From the NCBI GenBank assembly GCA_013396655.1, contig WBMV01000457.1:674271-738270 (forward strand): a DNA stretch of 64,000 nucleotides, in the 5' to 3' direction. Position numbers and translations under genes: made by a program. Within the stretch, counting starts at the first letter, position 1, and each line of letters opens with the position of its first letter. The notes below the pieces were generated by a model. The model was given only the letters and a program-made list of their open reading frames with translations. It was not told where the DNA came from and made no database searches. Below, one piece after another: positions 47,409 through 61,100 of the stretch. The DNA comes from Campylorhamphus procurvoides (Eukaryota > Chordata > Aves > Passeriformes > Dendrocolaptidae).

Positions 47409-49174
47409 GCAGAAAAACTATGCACTTGAAAAAGTTTTCCTCCTGGGAAAGGCCACTTCAGGTCTTAGTACAGTGAAAAATGCTGAAGGTATGCAGGGGA
47501 AATGTCCTCCCTTCTGTCATGTGATATCTTGTAATAATAATTTGGGGCTTCAAATGAAGATAATAGCCTCCCTTAATCCTGTACTAGATAAACACTAAAA
47601 AGGTACAGTCTCACCCTAGAAGTGCCTACAACCTGTGTATAAGCCATCTGTCCTGCAGAGAGAGGATGTTATTTTGAAAAGCTGCAAGTACCATATTCAG
47701 CTGAATACTTGCACATTATTTTATTGCAGTTTTGGAATTTGTTCAAGTTTGCCTTTCCAGCCTCTCCTCATGCTGTGACTCATGCAGATCTCCCAGTTCA
47801 TTTAGAAATCAGTCTTATCTGAGGTCAGCCTATCTACAAAATTAGCTACTTGGCAGATGTTGGCACCTCAGCTGTTGTGAATAACCTTCTACTGCAGATC
47901 ACTGATAAGGTATGTAGCACCTCCAAGCTCATTTTGCCATGCTGAAGCTCACTACTTTTTCTGCTTTGTTCTGTCTTTCTGAGGTCAGAAAATCTGTAAA
48001 AATACATGAATACTGTAATGATTCATTTTTCTCTGTAGTTTCTTGAAGCTCTTGTCTTTATAGGCTTTTCACATGTGGCAGACTGTGATCTTGACTCACA
48101 AGCTGTCCACTTCTCCCCAGCTGGTGTGCATGATCTTCAGGTGTGCTTATGCATTCCCCTTAAAATACAGACATTAGAATTCTCTTTTGCAAGTTTTCAG
48201 AATATTTTGATTTTAACCATCAGCGGATGCAGTGACTGGTCATCTAGTATCCGCATTTGGGAGCTAACTTCGTAAAATGGCAAAGCATGGGAGAGATTAT
48301 GTGTATAAAATATTGTCCCTGTCACAATTATATAAAATAATCAGATATCTGTATTTCTCTATTCATTAATTCATGGGTAATTGAAGCTGTGCTGCCAAGT
48401 AGCATTCTCTTTTTTGGCTATAGAACAGTTTAAAGGGGGATCATGAGCTCCGTGTTTGGCATTGGGGTATTGTAGTTCAGGAGAAAAAGGTTGATGCTGT
48501 AAACTGGCAGCGTTGGCCAAAATGAATGCTCCCCCTGCTCGCCTCTTTGTCTTCACTGAATGGCATCACCACGGATGCAGCAGCCAGGGAGCATCTGGAA
48601 ACAGCCACAACCTTTCTGTATGTGCAGCAAAATGCTACGCTGAGAATAAATATTTGTCATACCTTTCCAAGATCCTAAGCTGCAGATGAAAAAATAAAAT
48701 GAATCTAGTTTCAGGCAACAAAGAAATTAGTGCTACAGCTAGTCTTTTCTAATATTTGTGTACCACATCCCCATGTAATTTTTACGACAGTTTGCAGCAT
48801 GTTCCCCTGAAACATGAGAATGGGGGTCAATAAGTATTAAATATTAACATAGGAGCTGGGTACTAATGTCTGACCTTATCACTAGTCTAAAATTAGGTAT
48901 TTAATAAATATCATGAGACAAGGGAATCTTTTCTAATAGCATCTTGAATCTTTAAAGTGTGGCTTCCCCTGCTCCATTTCCTGCAGTGAGCTCTCAGAAT
49001 CTGCAGATATTTGTCTAAAGCATGAAATTCATGGCAGTTCTCTTTAATCTTTCAGATATTATTTGTAGTTTTCGGTGCATTGTCTTTTTTAGGTTGCGCC
49101 TTGCTGCCTGTTTGTCTCTTCTCTATCTGCATCACAGTCTTCATCTTTGTCATTGACTCCTTAATCTTCTTTGT
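47409..49174. other. Unannotated intron-like DNA
   Basis: Unique AT-leaning sequence with no recognised repeat and no frame longer than about 66 codons. Confidence 0.5.
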
Positions 49175-49795
49175 CTGCTTCCACTGCTTTTGCTCCTCCT
49201 GCTTCTTTTTTTCATTGTTTTACTTGTGCTTCTTCTGCTTGTGCTGCTGCTTCTTCTTCTGCTTCTCCTGTTTTCTTTTTTTCAGCTTCCTCTCCATTTT
49301 CTGCTTCTGCTTATTTTCCTTTTTCTCCTGCTTCTACTTGCTTTTCTCTGCTTTTGCCTTTTCTTTTTTCTTCTATTTCCTCTTCTTTTTATTCTTGTTT
49401 TTCTCTTCTTCTTTTCTTCCTCTTCTGCTGCTGCTTGTCCTTCTTCTGTCCTTCTGTTTCTTCTGCTTCTTCATTTTCTTCTCCTTTCTTCTGGTTCTTC
49501 TGCCTTTTTTTTTTACTTCTGCTTCTTCTCCTTCTGGTTTTTCTGCTGTTCTTTCTGCTTCATCTGCTACTTCTACATCTGCTACTGCTGCTTCTTCTGG
49601 TTCTGCTGCTTCTTTTTCATTCTACTTCTTTTCCTTCTTCATCTGGTTATTTTTCTTTTTTTTCTTTCTTGTTCTTTTTTTCTCTCTTTTTTTTTTTTTT
49701 GCTTCTTCATTGCTTCCTCTGCTTCTCCTTCTTCTGCTTTTCTTTTTGGTTTTTTTTTTGCTTCTATTTATTTTCCTTCTGTTTCTTCTTATTCA
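49175..49795. repeat. 0.6-kb polypyrimidine (plus) / polypurine (minus) tract
   Basis: The plus strand is nearly all C and T over about 620 bases, with recurring TTCTTCTGC and CTTCTCCTG units among T-runs. All three forward frames stay open for 204-275 codons simply because stop codons need A or G; their products are strings of Phe, Leu, Ser and Cys and are not proteins. On the minus strand one frame reads Glu/Ala/Lys-rich for about 40 codons at a time (near 49615-49500 and 49320-49220) but shifts and stops repeatedly. The simplest view is a degenerate (CTTCTG)n-type satellite. A dead Glu/Lys/Ala-rich coding segment is a less likely alternative. Confidence 0.9.
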
Positions 49796-50279
49796 CCACA
49801 TTAATAGTATTATTCTCTTTTCCAGTACTGTCTTTTCCTCAGAAGGCCTTGCCCACTGTTACTCAGGCTATCTTTCTTTCCTGGACCACACTGAAGGAGC
49901 CAGCTGATAGTTGTGGATACTTGCCCAGCTGACTGCTGTGGGCCCTTCATGGCCACATCACTCATTATAGGACATTTGTATCTTGCTCCCCGCTTATGAG
50001 GGCAACCCACCTGCACACCCAGTGATCCTTCTGATACAACATTCTGCATGTTTCACTACCAAGTTAATCTTGAAGTGAAAGAAAAGTGTGGTGAGACATT
50101 TCTGGTGAGCACCATTTTTCCACAGACCTGCATGAATACCACAGGGTCAGCACATAACATGATCGAAAGTGTGTGGTCCCTGTTACGTAGAAATGTGAAG
50201 TGTCTGCTGCTTCTGATAAACTTAGAAGACCAGCTCTTGGAGCTATTCTAATGAGGAGTTATACAATAAATTGACTCAC
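49796..50279. other. Unannotated DNA between the pyrimidine tract and a CR1
   Basis: Unique sequence. A 67-codon plus frame at 50048-50251 has no domain. Confidence 0.5.
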
Positions 50280-51110
50280 CTGAAGGCCAGGATGGCATCC
50301 AGAGGACATGAACAAGCTTGAGAAGTGGGTCCATGTGAAACTCATGAGGTGCAATAAGGCCAAGTGCAAGGTGCTGCATCTGGGTCAGATATCTGTATCT
50401 GATATCAGTACAGGCTGGGGGATGAAGGGTTTGAGAGCAGCCCTGCCAAGAAGGACTTGGAGGTTCTCATAGATGAAAAGCTGGGTGTGAGTCAAGAGTG
50501 TGTGTTCCCAGCCAGGGAGCCAAGCACTTCCTGGGCTGCATCAAAAGAATTGTGGCCAGCAGGTCGAGTGAGATGATTCTGCCCCTCAACTCTGCTCTCA
50601 TGAGACCCCATCTGGAGGAATGTGTCCAGCTCTGGGATCCACAGCACAGGAAAGACATGGACCTGTTAGAGCAGGTCCAGAGGAGGGCCACAAAAATGAT
50701 CAGATGGCTGGAGAGCCTCTCTTACGAGGAAAGGCTGACAGCTGGGGTTGTTCAGCCTGGAGAAGAGAGGCTCCAGGGATCTCTTATTGAGGTTTTTTAG
50801 TATTTAAAGGGGAATTATAATAAACTTTTTAGTAGGACCTGTTGCAACAGGACAAGAAATAATGGTTATAAACTAAAAGAGGGTTGATCTAGACTAGATA
50901 GGAAGAAATTTTTTATGATAAGGCTGGTGAAACACTGGAAAAGGTTGCTGAGAGAGGTGGTGAATGCCCTATCCCTGGGCATATTCAAGGCTACTTGGAC
51001 AGAGCTCTGAGCAACCTGATCTAACTGAAGATGTCTGTGCTTATTGCAGGGGATTTGGAACTAGATGACCTTTAAAGCTCCTTTCCAATTATTTTATGAT
51101 TTTATGAATT
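50280..51110 (+). mobile_element. CR1 LINE in sense orientation, ORF2 end plus 3' UTR
   Basis: About 830 bp. Sense CR1 blocks appear in order: GCCAAGTGCAAGGTGCTGCA, GGGCTGCATCAAAAGAATTG, GGCCAGCAGGTCGAGTGAGA, AGACCCCATCTGGAGGAATG, GTTCAGCCTGGAGAAGAGAG, GCATATTCAAGGCTACTTGG, and the tail ATTTTATGATTTTATGA. A 100-codon frame (50498-50800) encodes the recognisable GCIKRIVASRS...LQLW-type end of the reverse transcriptase. The frame is broken before and after, and catalytic domains are missing. It is the longer of the two plus-strand CR1 copies. Confidence 0.95.
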
Positions 51111-53825
51111 TACAAAAATCATTGCATGAATGAGGTCCGTGACCTCCTTATGAGGTTATTTATAGCATTGTTTGCATGGGTTAACTTGTTGAAACTATTT
51201 TTTGATGACTTTTTTCCTGTACAAAACCTTGGACTCCATTGGTAAAAACTTTCTACCAAAGCCTAGTTAGTCCTGTAGTGAATTTAATAATATTAATACA
51301 GCTTGCCTGGAAAACACATTAATTCTTATTTCTTTCCCCTAATGGCTGTCATGGTGAACAATGGGATAAGGTGAATCAGCTAATAGTCTTATTCTAAGAG
51401 AACCTGTTTACTTTCTCTTAATTTAGATGGGGACAGCTTTTGCTAATGATTTTACTGAAATCTTCATAGAAAATAACTGCTTAACTATAGGATGACAGTG
51501 GAGACATAAAAGTAAAAGCCAGTGCCAAATGAAAGCCTTGAGGTGACAATTAGTGTATGTGACTTATGTCAATAAATCCAGCCCAGTACATGAAGTGGGC
51601 TCAACCATAACTAGTCTTCCCTTCAGGTTTCCAAGTCATCTTCATAGCCTGGGGTTATTAAGGCACTACATGGGAGCCCAGTTATAGTCTTGCTTGGCCA
51701 GTCTCTTTACGGCTTCTTTCAAAAATACCAGCTTCCTCAGCTGGGATCATGCAGCTCCCTGCACCACCTTTTCTGAGGCACTCTGAGTGGTTCCAGGTGG
51801 AAACACAATGCAGAAATACGGGGCAAGGGAGAAGGTGAGATCCAGTGTGCTCATCCCTGAGGGAGGACGTGCACATCCATTTGTGTCAGCGTTTGTGTTG
51901 ATGTTGGCTCAGCATCATGACTTCCACTGCGGTGATCCCAGAGCAGCACTGTACACAAGCCAGCATGTCAGCTGGTCACACACAGTGAAAAAGCCATGGG
52001 GGAAGGCAATGGGAGAGCCACTAAAGTAAACATGACCAGAGAAGGATTATTGCAGCATAAAATCTTTGTGGCTGATTTTAGCAGGGGAAGACCACAACAG
52101 CAATCTAGTTACATCCCAGGAAGGAAGTATGTCATGTGCATAAATCTTCATGCACAGAGACAAGCTGCTTAGATTGGGTAATGTAAACATATAAATAGCT
52201 CCTTAAAGTCTAGTCTAGTGCAAGTCCACCTGGCCATCTATCTTAAAAATGCTCAGAAAGTAGTTCTAAAAATACCACATGCAGTTGCCATGGGATAAAC
52301 TGAAGTTAAAACTTCCATTATGTTCTTGTATGTGAACATTAAATTAGTGAGATGAGCACTAATCCACTAACAGAAAGGAAAGAAAATCCCTTCTTTGCTT
52401 CTAAGGCTGAATAAAGCAAGAGTAGAGACAACATTCTCACACAGAACTGAACATAAACTGTGGAGTTTGAGTAAGGGAAATGAGATCAGTAGCAGTTGTT
52501 AGGAATGAGTCACCTCTTCACAGTTTTTTGGACCATGGGAGTGAGCAGCATGTTCCAAGCAATATGCTTACTGGAGTAAAAGAATTCAGTCACCACAACC
52601 TATTTACATCAAACAGTATTATTGTGGCTACAGCCTCCAGGGAAGAACTGAGCTGAAACCATAATGCAACTTTTGATAGCAAATAGACTGGGAGGAAAAC
52701 TAATTTAATGAATATGGTTTATTTAAATATTTATAGAATAAATCTCGCTCCAGTTTGCATTCTAGTGAAAGCAAAGTATGGCTCTCTGCTGTTTAAAATA
52801 TAAGGTGGGTAATATTTAATTTAAACTAAAAATGGTTATTATTAGATCATGCAAAGTTGTATTGTAATATCTAATTTATAGATGGCTGGCTTCTTTAGTG
52901 AGATACAGAATGCAGAGCTAAGCACTCCAGTGTCCTTTGTGGTGTACCAGGGAAGAAGTAGAGGGATGCAGAAAGAAGAAACTGCATACTGATTTGTTCA
53001 GGGTTTTTTTTGCCAGCTGCAGTTTATTGTGAACCTGCAGCTTCTTTGTTCCTACACATCACACAGGGAAAACCTTGCTTAATTTAGTCTAAATTTAATC
53101 TGTTTCAAGCAGTCTTTTGTCTTGCTTACATGAGTGTTTTTGTTAAGGAATCTGCTTTTGAAACACTGTTATCTCCACTTACTGCATCTGGTGTAGCATG
53201 CTTGGAGTCTGTAAACTAGACTCCTTTCAAGTTAAATTAAACCATGAGATGTGCTCCAGGAGCACATCTGATGTGTGTGAACCACAAGTGCGTGATCAGT
53301 CCATTGGACCTGTAAGGACTCGCCGAAAGTAACCCTCCTAAAAGGCACCTAATGTAGATGTCAGGTTTTCAGCATGAGCTGTTTCACTCTGCTGATCACT
53401 CCTATAATACTGCATTACTTGTGATGGAGACAGAGCCCTTTTCGGAGGTCACTGCAGCCTACTTGGACTGAAGTGTTTTTCTGCTTCCCATTTACCATCA
53501 GCCTACAGCTAGCTCTCACCTTCATCAACATTCAGCTGCATCTCCAGAAAACTTACTAAAAAAAAAAATCTATATAAAGTGCAAATCAAGTATTAGCAGA
53601 CAGCTGACAGGTAGTGAACACAAGTCACCTGACTAAGGAAACAATAGTGAGAACCAGCACTTTATTGATTTGTAAGGAAAACGTCTTTAAAAGTTCAATA
53701 TGTGTCTGTTTCACATCCCCTTAGCTGCGTAATCACTCACACTTTGAATGCTCCTGACAAGCTGGTAAAACAGGCATACATGGGAGAGCAGATTTGTGGC
53801 AAATCCCAACTCCTCCATCAGTACA
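51111..53825. other. Unannotated intron-like DNA
   Basis: AT-rich unique sequence over 2.7 kb. Two frames of 64-80 codons overlap on opposite strands near 51.7-52.0 kb without domains. No transposon was recognised. Confidence 0.45.
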
Positions 53826-55180
53826 GAATCACAGAATATGCTGAGTTGGAAAGGACCCACAAGGATCATTGAGTCCAACTCCTGGCCCTGCACAGGACCA
53901 TCCCTAAGAGTCACAGCATGTACATGAGGGTATCATTCAAATGCTTCTTGAACTCTGGCAGGATTGGTGCTGTGACCACTGCCCTGGGGAGCCTGTTCCA
54001 GTGCTCTCTGGGCAAGGAACCTTTTTCTAATATCCAACCTGAACCTCCCCTGACACAACTTCAGGCCATTCCCTCAGGTCCTGTCACTGGTCACCACAGA
54101 GCAGAGATCAGTGCCTGCCCATCCCCTTCCCCTCACGAGGAAGTTGTAACTGCAATGAGGTCTCCCTTCAGTCTCCTCCAGGCTGAACAGACCAAGTGCC
54201 CTCAGCTGCTCCTCATGTGGCTTCCCCTCAAGGCCCTTCACCATCTTCACCGCCTTAGAGATTTAGGACAGTCTCTAAGAGCTTAATGTCTTTCCTATAT
54301 CATGGTGCCCAAAACTGCACACAATATCCAAGGTGAGGCTGCCCCAGTGCAGAGTAGAGAAGGAGAATTCCCTCCCTTGACTGGCTGATGATGCTTTGCC
54401 TGATGCCCCCCAGGAGAGGGTTGGCCCTTCTGGCTTGCCGGGGCACTGCTGACTCAGATTCAACTTTGACCAGCATCCCCAGGTCCCTTTCTGTGGCACT
54501 GCTTTGCAGCATCTCATTTTCCAGTCTGTACGAACATCCAGGGTTGCCCCATCCCAGGTGCAGAATCCAGCACTTCCCCTNTCCATCACTTCCCCTTCTT
54601 GAACTTCATATGGTGGTGATTGCCCAGCCCTCTAATTTGTCCAGGTCTCTCTGCAGGGCTTTCCTGCCTTTGAGGGAGTCACCAACTCCTCCCAGTTTTG
54701 TGTCAAAACTGCAAACTTGCTCAGTATCCCTTCCAGTGCTGTGTCCAAGTAATTTATGAACATGTTGAGGAGAACAGAGCCCAAGAGGGAGTCCTGTGGA
54801 ACCCCACTAGTGACAGGTCACCGGTCTGAGGTCACCCCATTCATTGTTACCCTCTGTGCTAACCCATTGAACCAATTGCTCACCCACCACATGTCCAGCT
54901 GTTTGCTGGACATTTTGTCCAGAAGGATCCTGTGAGAGACAGCCTCGAAAGCTTTACTGAGATCCAAAAAGATGACATCAGCTGGTTCCCTTGATCAACT
55001 TCGTGGCTAACCTTGTCATAAAATGAAATCACATTTGATTAGCAAGACTTTCTTCTCATTAAGCCACACTGGCTATGACTGAGGACAGCATTGTCTTTAA
55101 GGTGTTTTTCAATACTTCCCAGAATAATCTTCTCCATAACTTTACCAGGCACTGAATTTAGACACCTGTATATGCTCAGG
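53826..55180 (-). mobile_element. Longest CR1 LINE copy (about 1.35 kb), CR1-X type end
   Basis: The 3' end on the plus strand reads AATCACAGAATATGCTGAGT, TGGAAAGGACCCACAAGGAT, CATTGAGTCCAACTCCTGGC. It continues through the ORF2 end (GAACAGACCAAGTGCCCTCA, TGGTGCCCAAAACTGCACAC) and into the reverse-transcriptase core region (GAGTCCTGTGGAACCCCACT, GAGATCCAAAAAGATGACAT). The match fades near 55180. Several frameshifts and stops break the ORF. At 54581 there is one unknown base inside a 16-bp near-duplication. The copy keeps part of the RT domain but no endonuclease, so it is dead. Confidence 0.95.
54581..54581. other. Single ambiguous base (N)
   Basis: The only unresolved base in the window. 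CACTTCCCCT occurs at 54571-54580 and again at 54587-54596, so the base sits within a 16-bp apparent tandem duplication inside a CR1. Confidence 0.95.
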
Positions 55181-58100
55181 AGTATCAAAACCCTACATAA
55201 CCAAATGCCTCTCTAACTCAGAGAATCAGGGGTATGTAGCTAATTTGTGTCTCAAAGCACTCCCATCACCCAGTTTGGCATGTCCTCCCCTCTCTATCCC
55301 AGGCTATGGTTTTCCACACGAAGAGATGGAGCAGTAATGCCTCTGTACAGAGCCCAACCCATGGGCGTGTGAGGTGTGCTCTGAGCAGATGGTGTCCCTC
55401 GTGTGAGGATGGGTGTGAAGAACCTGATTTCACACTCTCAGGCACTTTGGTGTTAGGCTGAGTTGCTCTCCACCTTCAAGGCACAGCTACACCACAGCAT
55501 GCTCTGAAGCAACAGTTTAGGTGTTTATGACAGGATCAATAGGGAAGAAAATGGGAACGACTTCTGAAATTAGGAATTTCCTCACTTAGCTGGAGCTGTG
55601 GAGGTGGAACAGGTTCTAATGAACATAATTTCAGGGCATCTGAAGTTTCCAAACTGAAATCTCTTTGAACTCACTGCATGTTAAGAACAACACAGGAGAA
55701 AATATAGAATAATTAGTGTGCAGCTATACGTGCTTCTGCTCATTTCACAATAATTTTCCACTGTAAAATTTCTCCTGAGTATGGATGGATCTTTTATTAC
55801 CATTCACACAAATGATTAAAAGTGTATCTTACTACTCTAGTAGGGTCTATTTCAATTTGAAATCAAATAGCCTTCTATAGGCAAAATGCAGAGACCTCAT
55901 TAAGAAGTGGGTAAGCTTTGTCGGGTTTCTCTAAGTTAGATGGAAACAGAAAAATAGCCTCTGAAGGCCATGTCAGCTAGAAAGAGTAGGAACTTACATA
56001 ATACATGGCATGAAAATGTATCAGCAACTAAAACCTGGCCTGATGGAATGAGTGCATATGCTGAGGAAAGCATGCTGGCTGTTAGAAACACATTAGAGGC
56101 TGAAAGTCAGGAAAAATAAGGAAAAGTAATGTAGGGAGTTGCTCTGGGACACATCTCCTGGAAACAGAAAATTGGAACAAGCAGAACTGAGAGGAAAAGC
56201 CAGCTTGAAAAGAATGAATAACACAACTGTGTGCTGTTCATTTCCAGATTGTTTTGGGGACATAGGCATCCATACACTTGCCTTTAAAAAACAGGACTGC
56301 ACAACCAAGAATAACCCTACTCATATAATGATTTTCTTCTCTTGCTAGAAATAAACTCACAATGCCATTGATTATCGGCTGACTGAAACAAAATAGTCAT
56401 ATAATAGGAGCGTGTTGGGCAGCCAGCTCCTGCTGAATCACCTGTTCTGTTGTACCTGGCCCCTCATGCACAGGAATGCAGGTGGAGCAGGGTCCCACTG
56501 CTGGGCAAGTCACCATTCCCCCTCTAATCAGCAGCTTAGCTCTGGAACTGGTGGCTTCTGTTTGTATATCCAGGCCCAGAACTGTCTTCAGTGAGCAGGG
56601 AGCAGCAAAGCAGCAAGGTGTGAGAAGCTTCACTGTGGTTACAGGGTCAAGTGAGCACCCTGCCGGTGCTTCTCCTGAAGCCAAGTGTGTATTTCTAAAG
56701 GGTATCATTGATCTACATGAAGATCTCATTTTTGAAGTCTTGGAACACAGCCAACAGGGAAACTTTCTGTGTCAATAATCTTCCCTGCAGCTCCTTGCAA
56801 ATGACATATTTCCCTGGGCAGGCAGGATGCTAGACGTGTAGTCTTCCTAAACATTATTTTCAGCAAATCATGGGAGATACACAGGATTTCCTGTTGAAAG
56901 TTGAGTTGGTTTGGTGCGTGGCATTTAACATGTTATACGACAGTGTTTGACCACAGAAGGGTGGAAACCAAAATCTATCTAATTTAGGAGTAAATTTGAA
57001 TTTGTGCAGGGACTTTGATGACGTGGGTGCTGTAACAGCAGAGGGTTGTCCTCAGCCTGTTTATAGTACCACCATGATCCATCCTCCTGCTGAAGTGCCT
57101 TTGAGGCTAAACTTTGTGGCAGCTTAAATGGTCTTCACCTTTAAGATCACTTGTAGGTCACTATTTTCGGGGGCCACAGTATACCTATTGCTCTTCATGA
57201 CACGGGCAGGAAGCTGGGTTCTCACTCTGACAACTTCATTACCTCATGACCAACAGGATCCACTAACAGTAGGGAATCGAAGGAGAACCTCACAGCAAAG
57301 TCATCATGGAATAGCTGTAAGATGTGGCTGCCCCCAAAACTTACTTCAGTCCTGTGCACTAAGAAGCAAAAAACCGTCCAGTGATCAACAAACTCTGTCA
57401 CCTCTAAGTTTTGTAACACATGCCTCCTCTCCATGGCTGTCAAACACTATAGGTCTTTCCTTGCTTAAAAACTCTGACATTGATAACTGAGCTCCAATTT
57501 TTTCCCCTGACAGATAGCTGCTAGACAGATTTGGACTGTGTTAGTGCTTGGTGTTGACACCAACCACCTAGTTCCCTTATATGACGAGCACTGTGTGTTT
57601 ACGTAAGTTTAACACCATTTGGTTTCTCTGCATGTACCACACATCCTGAGCCTTGTGCCTGCCCAGCTGGTCCCCTCACTGTCTTCCCGTTTCCTATCCA
57701 GCACAGTAGGCCAGCCTGGCTTTCCTTTTATTTTTATACAGGCACCAGCACAGCTGTGAACAGGCATTCCCAAGTGCATTGTGTACAAGCAAAGGAAACA
57801 GCACAGGGGCACTTGCTCTGGTATGCAGACCCTAACTACTCCTGCTTCTCCAGTCCATGTGTTTAGCTCCAAGCTATGATGCTGGATGAGGCACACAGGA
57901 TCCGTGTGGAGCTGTGTGACTCCCAGGCTGGACACTCCCCAGGTGAGCCTTCGAGCACACATCAGAAAAACAGCCGGGGCCAGTTATGTTTGGATGACAA
58001 GGTCAAGTCTCAGACAGAAACAGAGCAGGACACTTCAGGGTCCATGATCAGTCATACCACAGCAACACAGAAGTCCCTGCCTCCCACCAGGGGCTGCCTT

Positions 58101-61100
58101 TGGTGACTTCCCAGCCTTAGAACCTGCAAAGACTCAGTTCCCTGAGGCTTGTTTCACCATAGTCAGCTTTTGACAGCAGGTAGCAAGATTGGTACTGCAT
58201 CCTTTTGGGTGAGCTGCCATGGAATTTCCAGGGGCTGTGGCTTGAGCACAGTCTGCCAAGCAAGTGATCAAGGCATCAAGGGATCAGTTGGGTCAGCCCT
58301 CATGGAATGTTTTTGTGCCTGCTCTGTTGTCCTCCTGTCTGCAAAGGTGGCACAGTGCCTGCCAGCCTGCTGCCAGCTCCCTGTCACTGCCAGCCCAGCC
58401 AGTGTTACTGCCACAGGGCACCCACTTCTTGCTCTGTATTCACTCACTTTTTCATGGAAGAATCTGAAATATGCTCACACTGTGGTCTCTTTGGCCAAAA
58501 TCTTCTGTGCTTAGAAAATAAAAAAAAACCCTAAAATTCTTTGAGCACCCCTGGGAGCATTTATCCAGAACTGGAGGTGGTGAGGGGAACTATGCCATAC
58601 CAGAGTTGTACTGCAAACATACCTTTTCCTGTTCATACCTGTACCACATGCCTATGAATGCCTGAGATAAGATCTTGTCCCATACACCAAAACTGGAGCC
58701 TCCTGATCTTTACAGGCTCTGATTTAGGCTGAACCTCTGAGGTGGATGCCCTCTCTAGCTTACATATAAGTCAACACAAATGCATTTGAGTTTTGGGGTC
58801 ACTGCACGGAAAGACATCTAGCTGCTTGCCAGTATAGGGGGGCATCTTTATCTCCTGTACTGCAGCACTTAGTGTACACTGCCCACCCTTGCATCACTCC
58901 ATGTGTATAGTATAAGCAAGTCAGAGCAGTGGGGGGAGATGTTACTAGAAGTGCTTTGCAGTGCAACTTGAAAAGACTTACGAGAAAAGTGTCATGATAA
59001 AGCGCATGGGGTTTGCCCAGGATCTGCAGCAGATGTGTAAGTTCAGTTCTTCTTCAAGTGGCACTTTCAGGTTTGACCCACCAGAGCACTATAGATATGA
59101 CTCGTGATTGCTCACAACACTAGTCGTCAGCAAGACAATTCCTTAGGTGCACTTTTATTTGGTGTGCCAAGTTATTACTTTGCACAACTATCAAGATCTT
59201 TGCACTCAGAAAACATGAAGAAAATTGAATCTCTGTTTAAAAATACAGGCCAGAGCTATACATGCTAAATATTCACATGGCTCAGGTTGTTTCGGGGTAA
59301 TGGTGCAAACCATATGCTGGGCAATAATTCTCTTGAAAAGCCCCAGCAAAATGTATTTTAGTTTCAGATTCAGCAAACTGCTACCAACATAATTCAGTCA
59401 TAATGTAACATGCTCTAAAGGAATAACACTGCCTGTTCACGTTCAGGAAAACACCAAATATAACCCTTGCCATTTGGCCATGAGTAAGTTGTCTTGGGAA
59501 AACCCTAGTTGTTTCAAAGAAAACGAAATGTCATACCCGTGTGATGTAATAGCTTTCAGTGAGGTCGAACCTGTGAAGTTTTACCTGGATCTTGTGGGTG
59601 GTAGTCCCTCTCAAGACCAGATGTTCATTTTCCCCTAGATGTCTCCACTGCAGCTATTTCCAGACCTGCCTTTCCTGTAGCTGTGTTCAAGTAGTTTGAG
59701 CCCTAAAAGCCAGTTGGGTCAAATTCTGATTTGACATACTGATTTTCAGCTTTGTGCTTTACTCACCCTCTGTAGGTCCAACAGAGAACAGCATTGTAGT
59801 AACAAACTCATGTCTTCTAGAAATGGGATGGGCTTTTACACTGTCAGCATGACACAGTCCAAGCCTGCTTACCACCTGGAAGGTGGACAAATAAACTGGG
59901 AGTTGGAGAAGGAGCAAGGACACAGACATTTAAATTGGATCTTCCTCTTTCTTGTAAACAAGCTCTGAGGAAATAGATCTGTTTGAGCGTAGTTGATGGA
60001 GGTCCTGTTTCCTACAGGGTCCTCTGCAGAGACCCACTGACCATTCAGATTGTGTCCACAAGGACAGTGATAGTGTTCCATGCTCCATAAAGGCCGCTGG
60101 TATGTGCAGTGATAAATCTGTTTTAACATAAATGAAGTCTGTTTTTTAACACCCTGCTTAATGGTACATTTCTGGCAAAAAGAATGACTTTAGCAGAGGA
60201 TAGAAGATGCTATATTTAGTGACAGACTTGCCTGTCAGTTGGAGTTCTCTGCATAATGAAACTGTCACCTCTAGACCCTCATCCCTCAGGAAAATGAGCA
60301 GTTGTATCAAGCCTGCAGACAAGAAGTGGTGACAAGAGCAGCTCTTGGCAGGCAGGCCTAGAGAAAGAGTTCTTCCAGCATCTTCACATCTCTGGCTTAG
60401 GAATGAGGGGAGAAGGAGAAGGGAAATTCTGCCTATACTACCAGAAAATGGTGGCATCATGGCTTCAGTGGCAACAATACTGAATTCATTGCTTTAAAAA
60501 GGGATAGAAAGGAAAGCCATAGGGACATCTGAGGCTGTGGATGCAACTCCATCACTGTTGGTCATTGTTATATCACAGTTTTACCAGAGAGAAATATGAA
60601 CTTTACCCAAAATCTACAGAAGTCACAAACTATCATTGGCTGCACTATAGGAAAGTCCCTTTTTGAGCGGTAGATTGCAACTTCCAAATGCTATGTAATG
60701 AATAAAGACAGAAAAATAAACTGTGTTTCAGATAATGCTGAAATTCCAATTAATAAAGGATAGATGAAGAGACTTAAAATGGACTTCCATTGAAAACAAA
60801 AATCTTGATTCTCAGTTCCATAGTTAGCTAGTATGAGTGACAGCATTGACATAAGAAACAGACTGAACATAAATGGAACATAACCAACAGAAACATTTGA
60901 AATGACTTCTAAAAATGGGAACAGGAACTACAGAAGGTCAAGGAAAAAAGCTCAATACTTTCCTGATGATGTATTACTACCATGTAAAATGGGCTTTAGC
61001 CACAAAAAATGTCAAGCATGTAAAGCATAGGCAAGCCTTCTGTTGAATTGTCAACTGAAACAAAGGTCTTATTTAGGCAGAAATAATTTCTGTAAAAACA

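Noticed and set aside
49080..49932. Three overlapping plus-strand frames of 204, 253 and 275 codons
   Set aside because: They are low-complexity Phe/Leu/Ser/Cys strings, open in all three frames because the sequence has almost no A or G and so no stop codons.
59555..59580. A GGTCGAACC string resembling a tRNA B box in reverse
   Set aside because: No A box, anticodon arm or cloverleaf around it.
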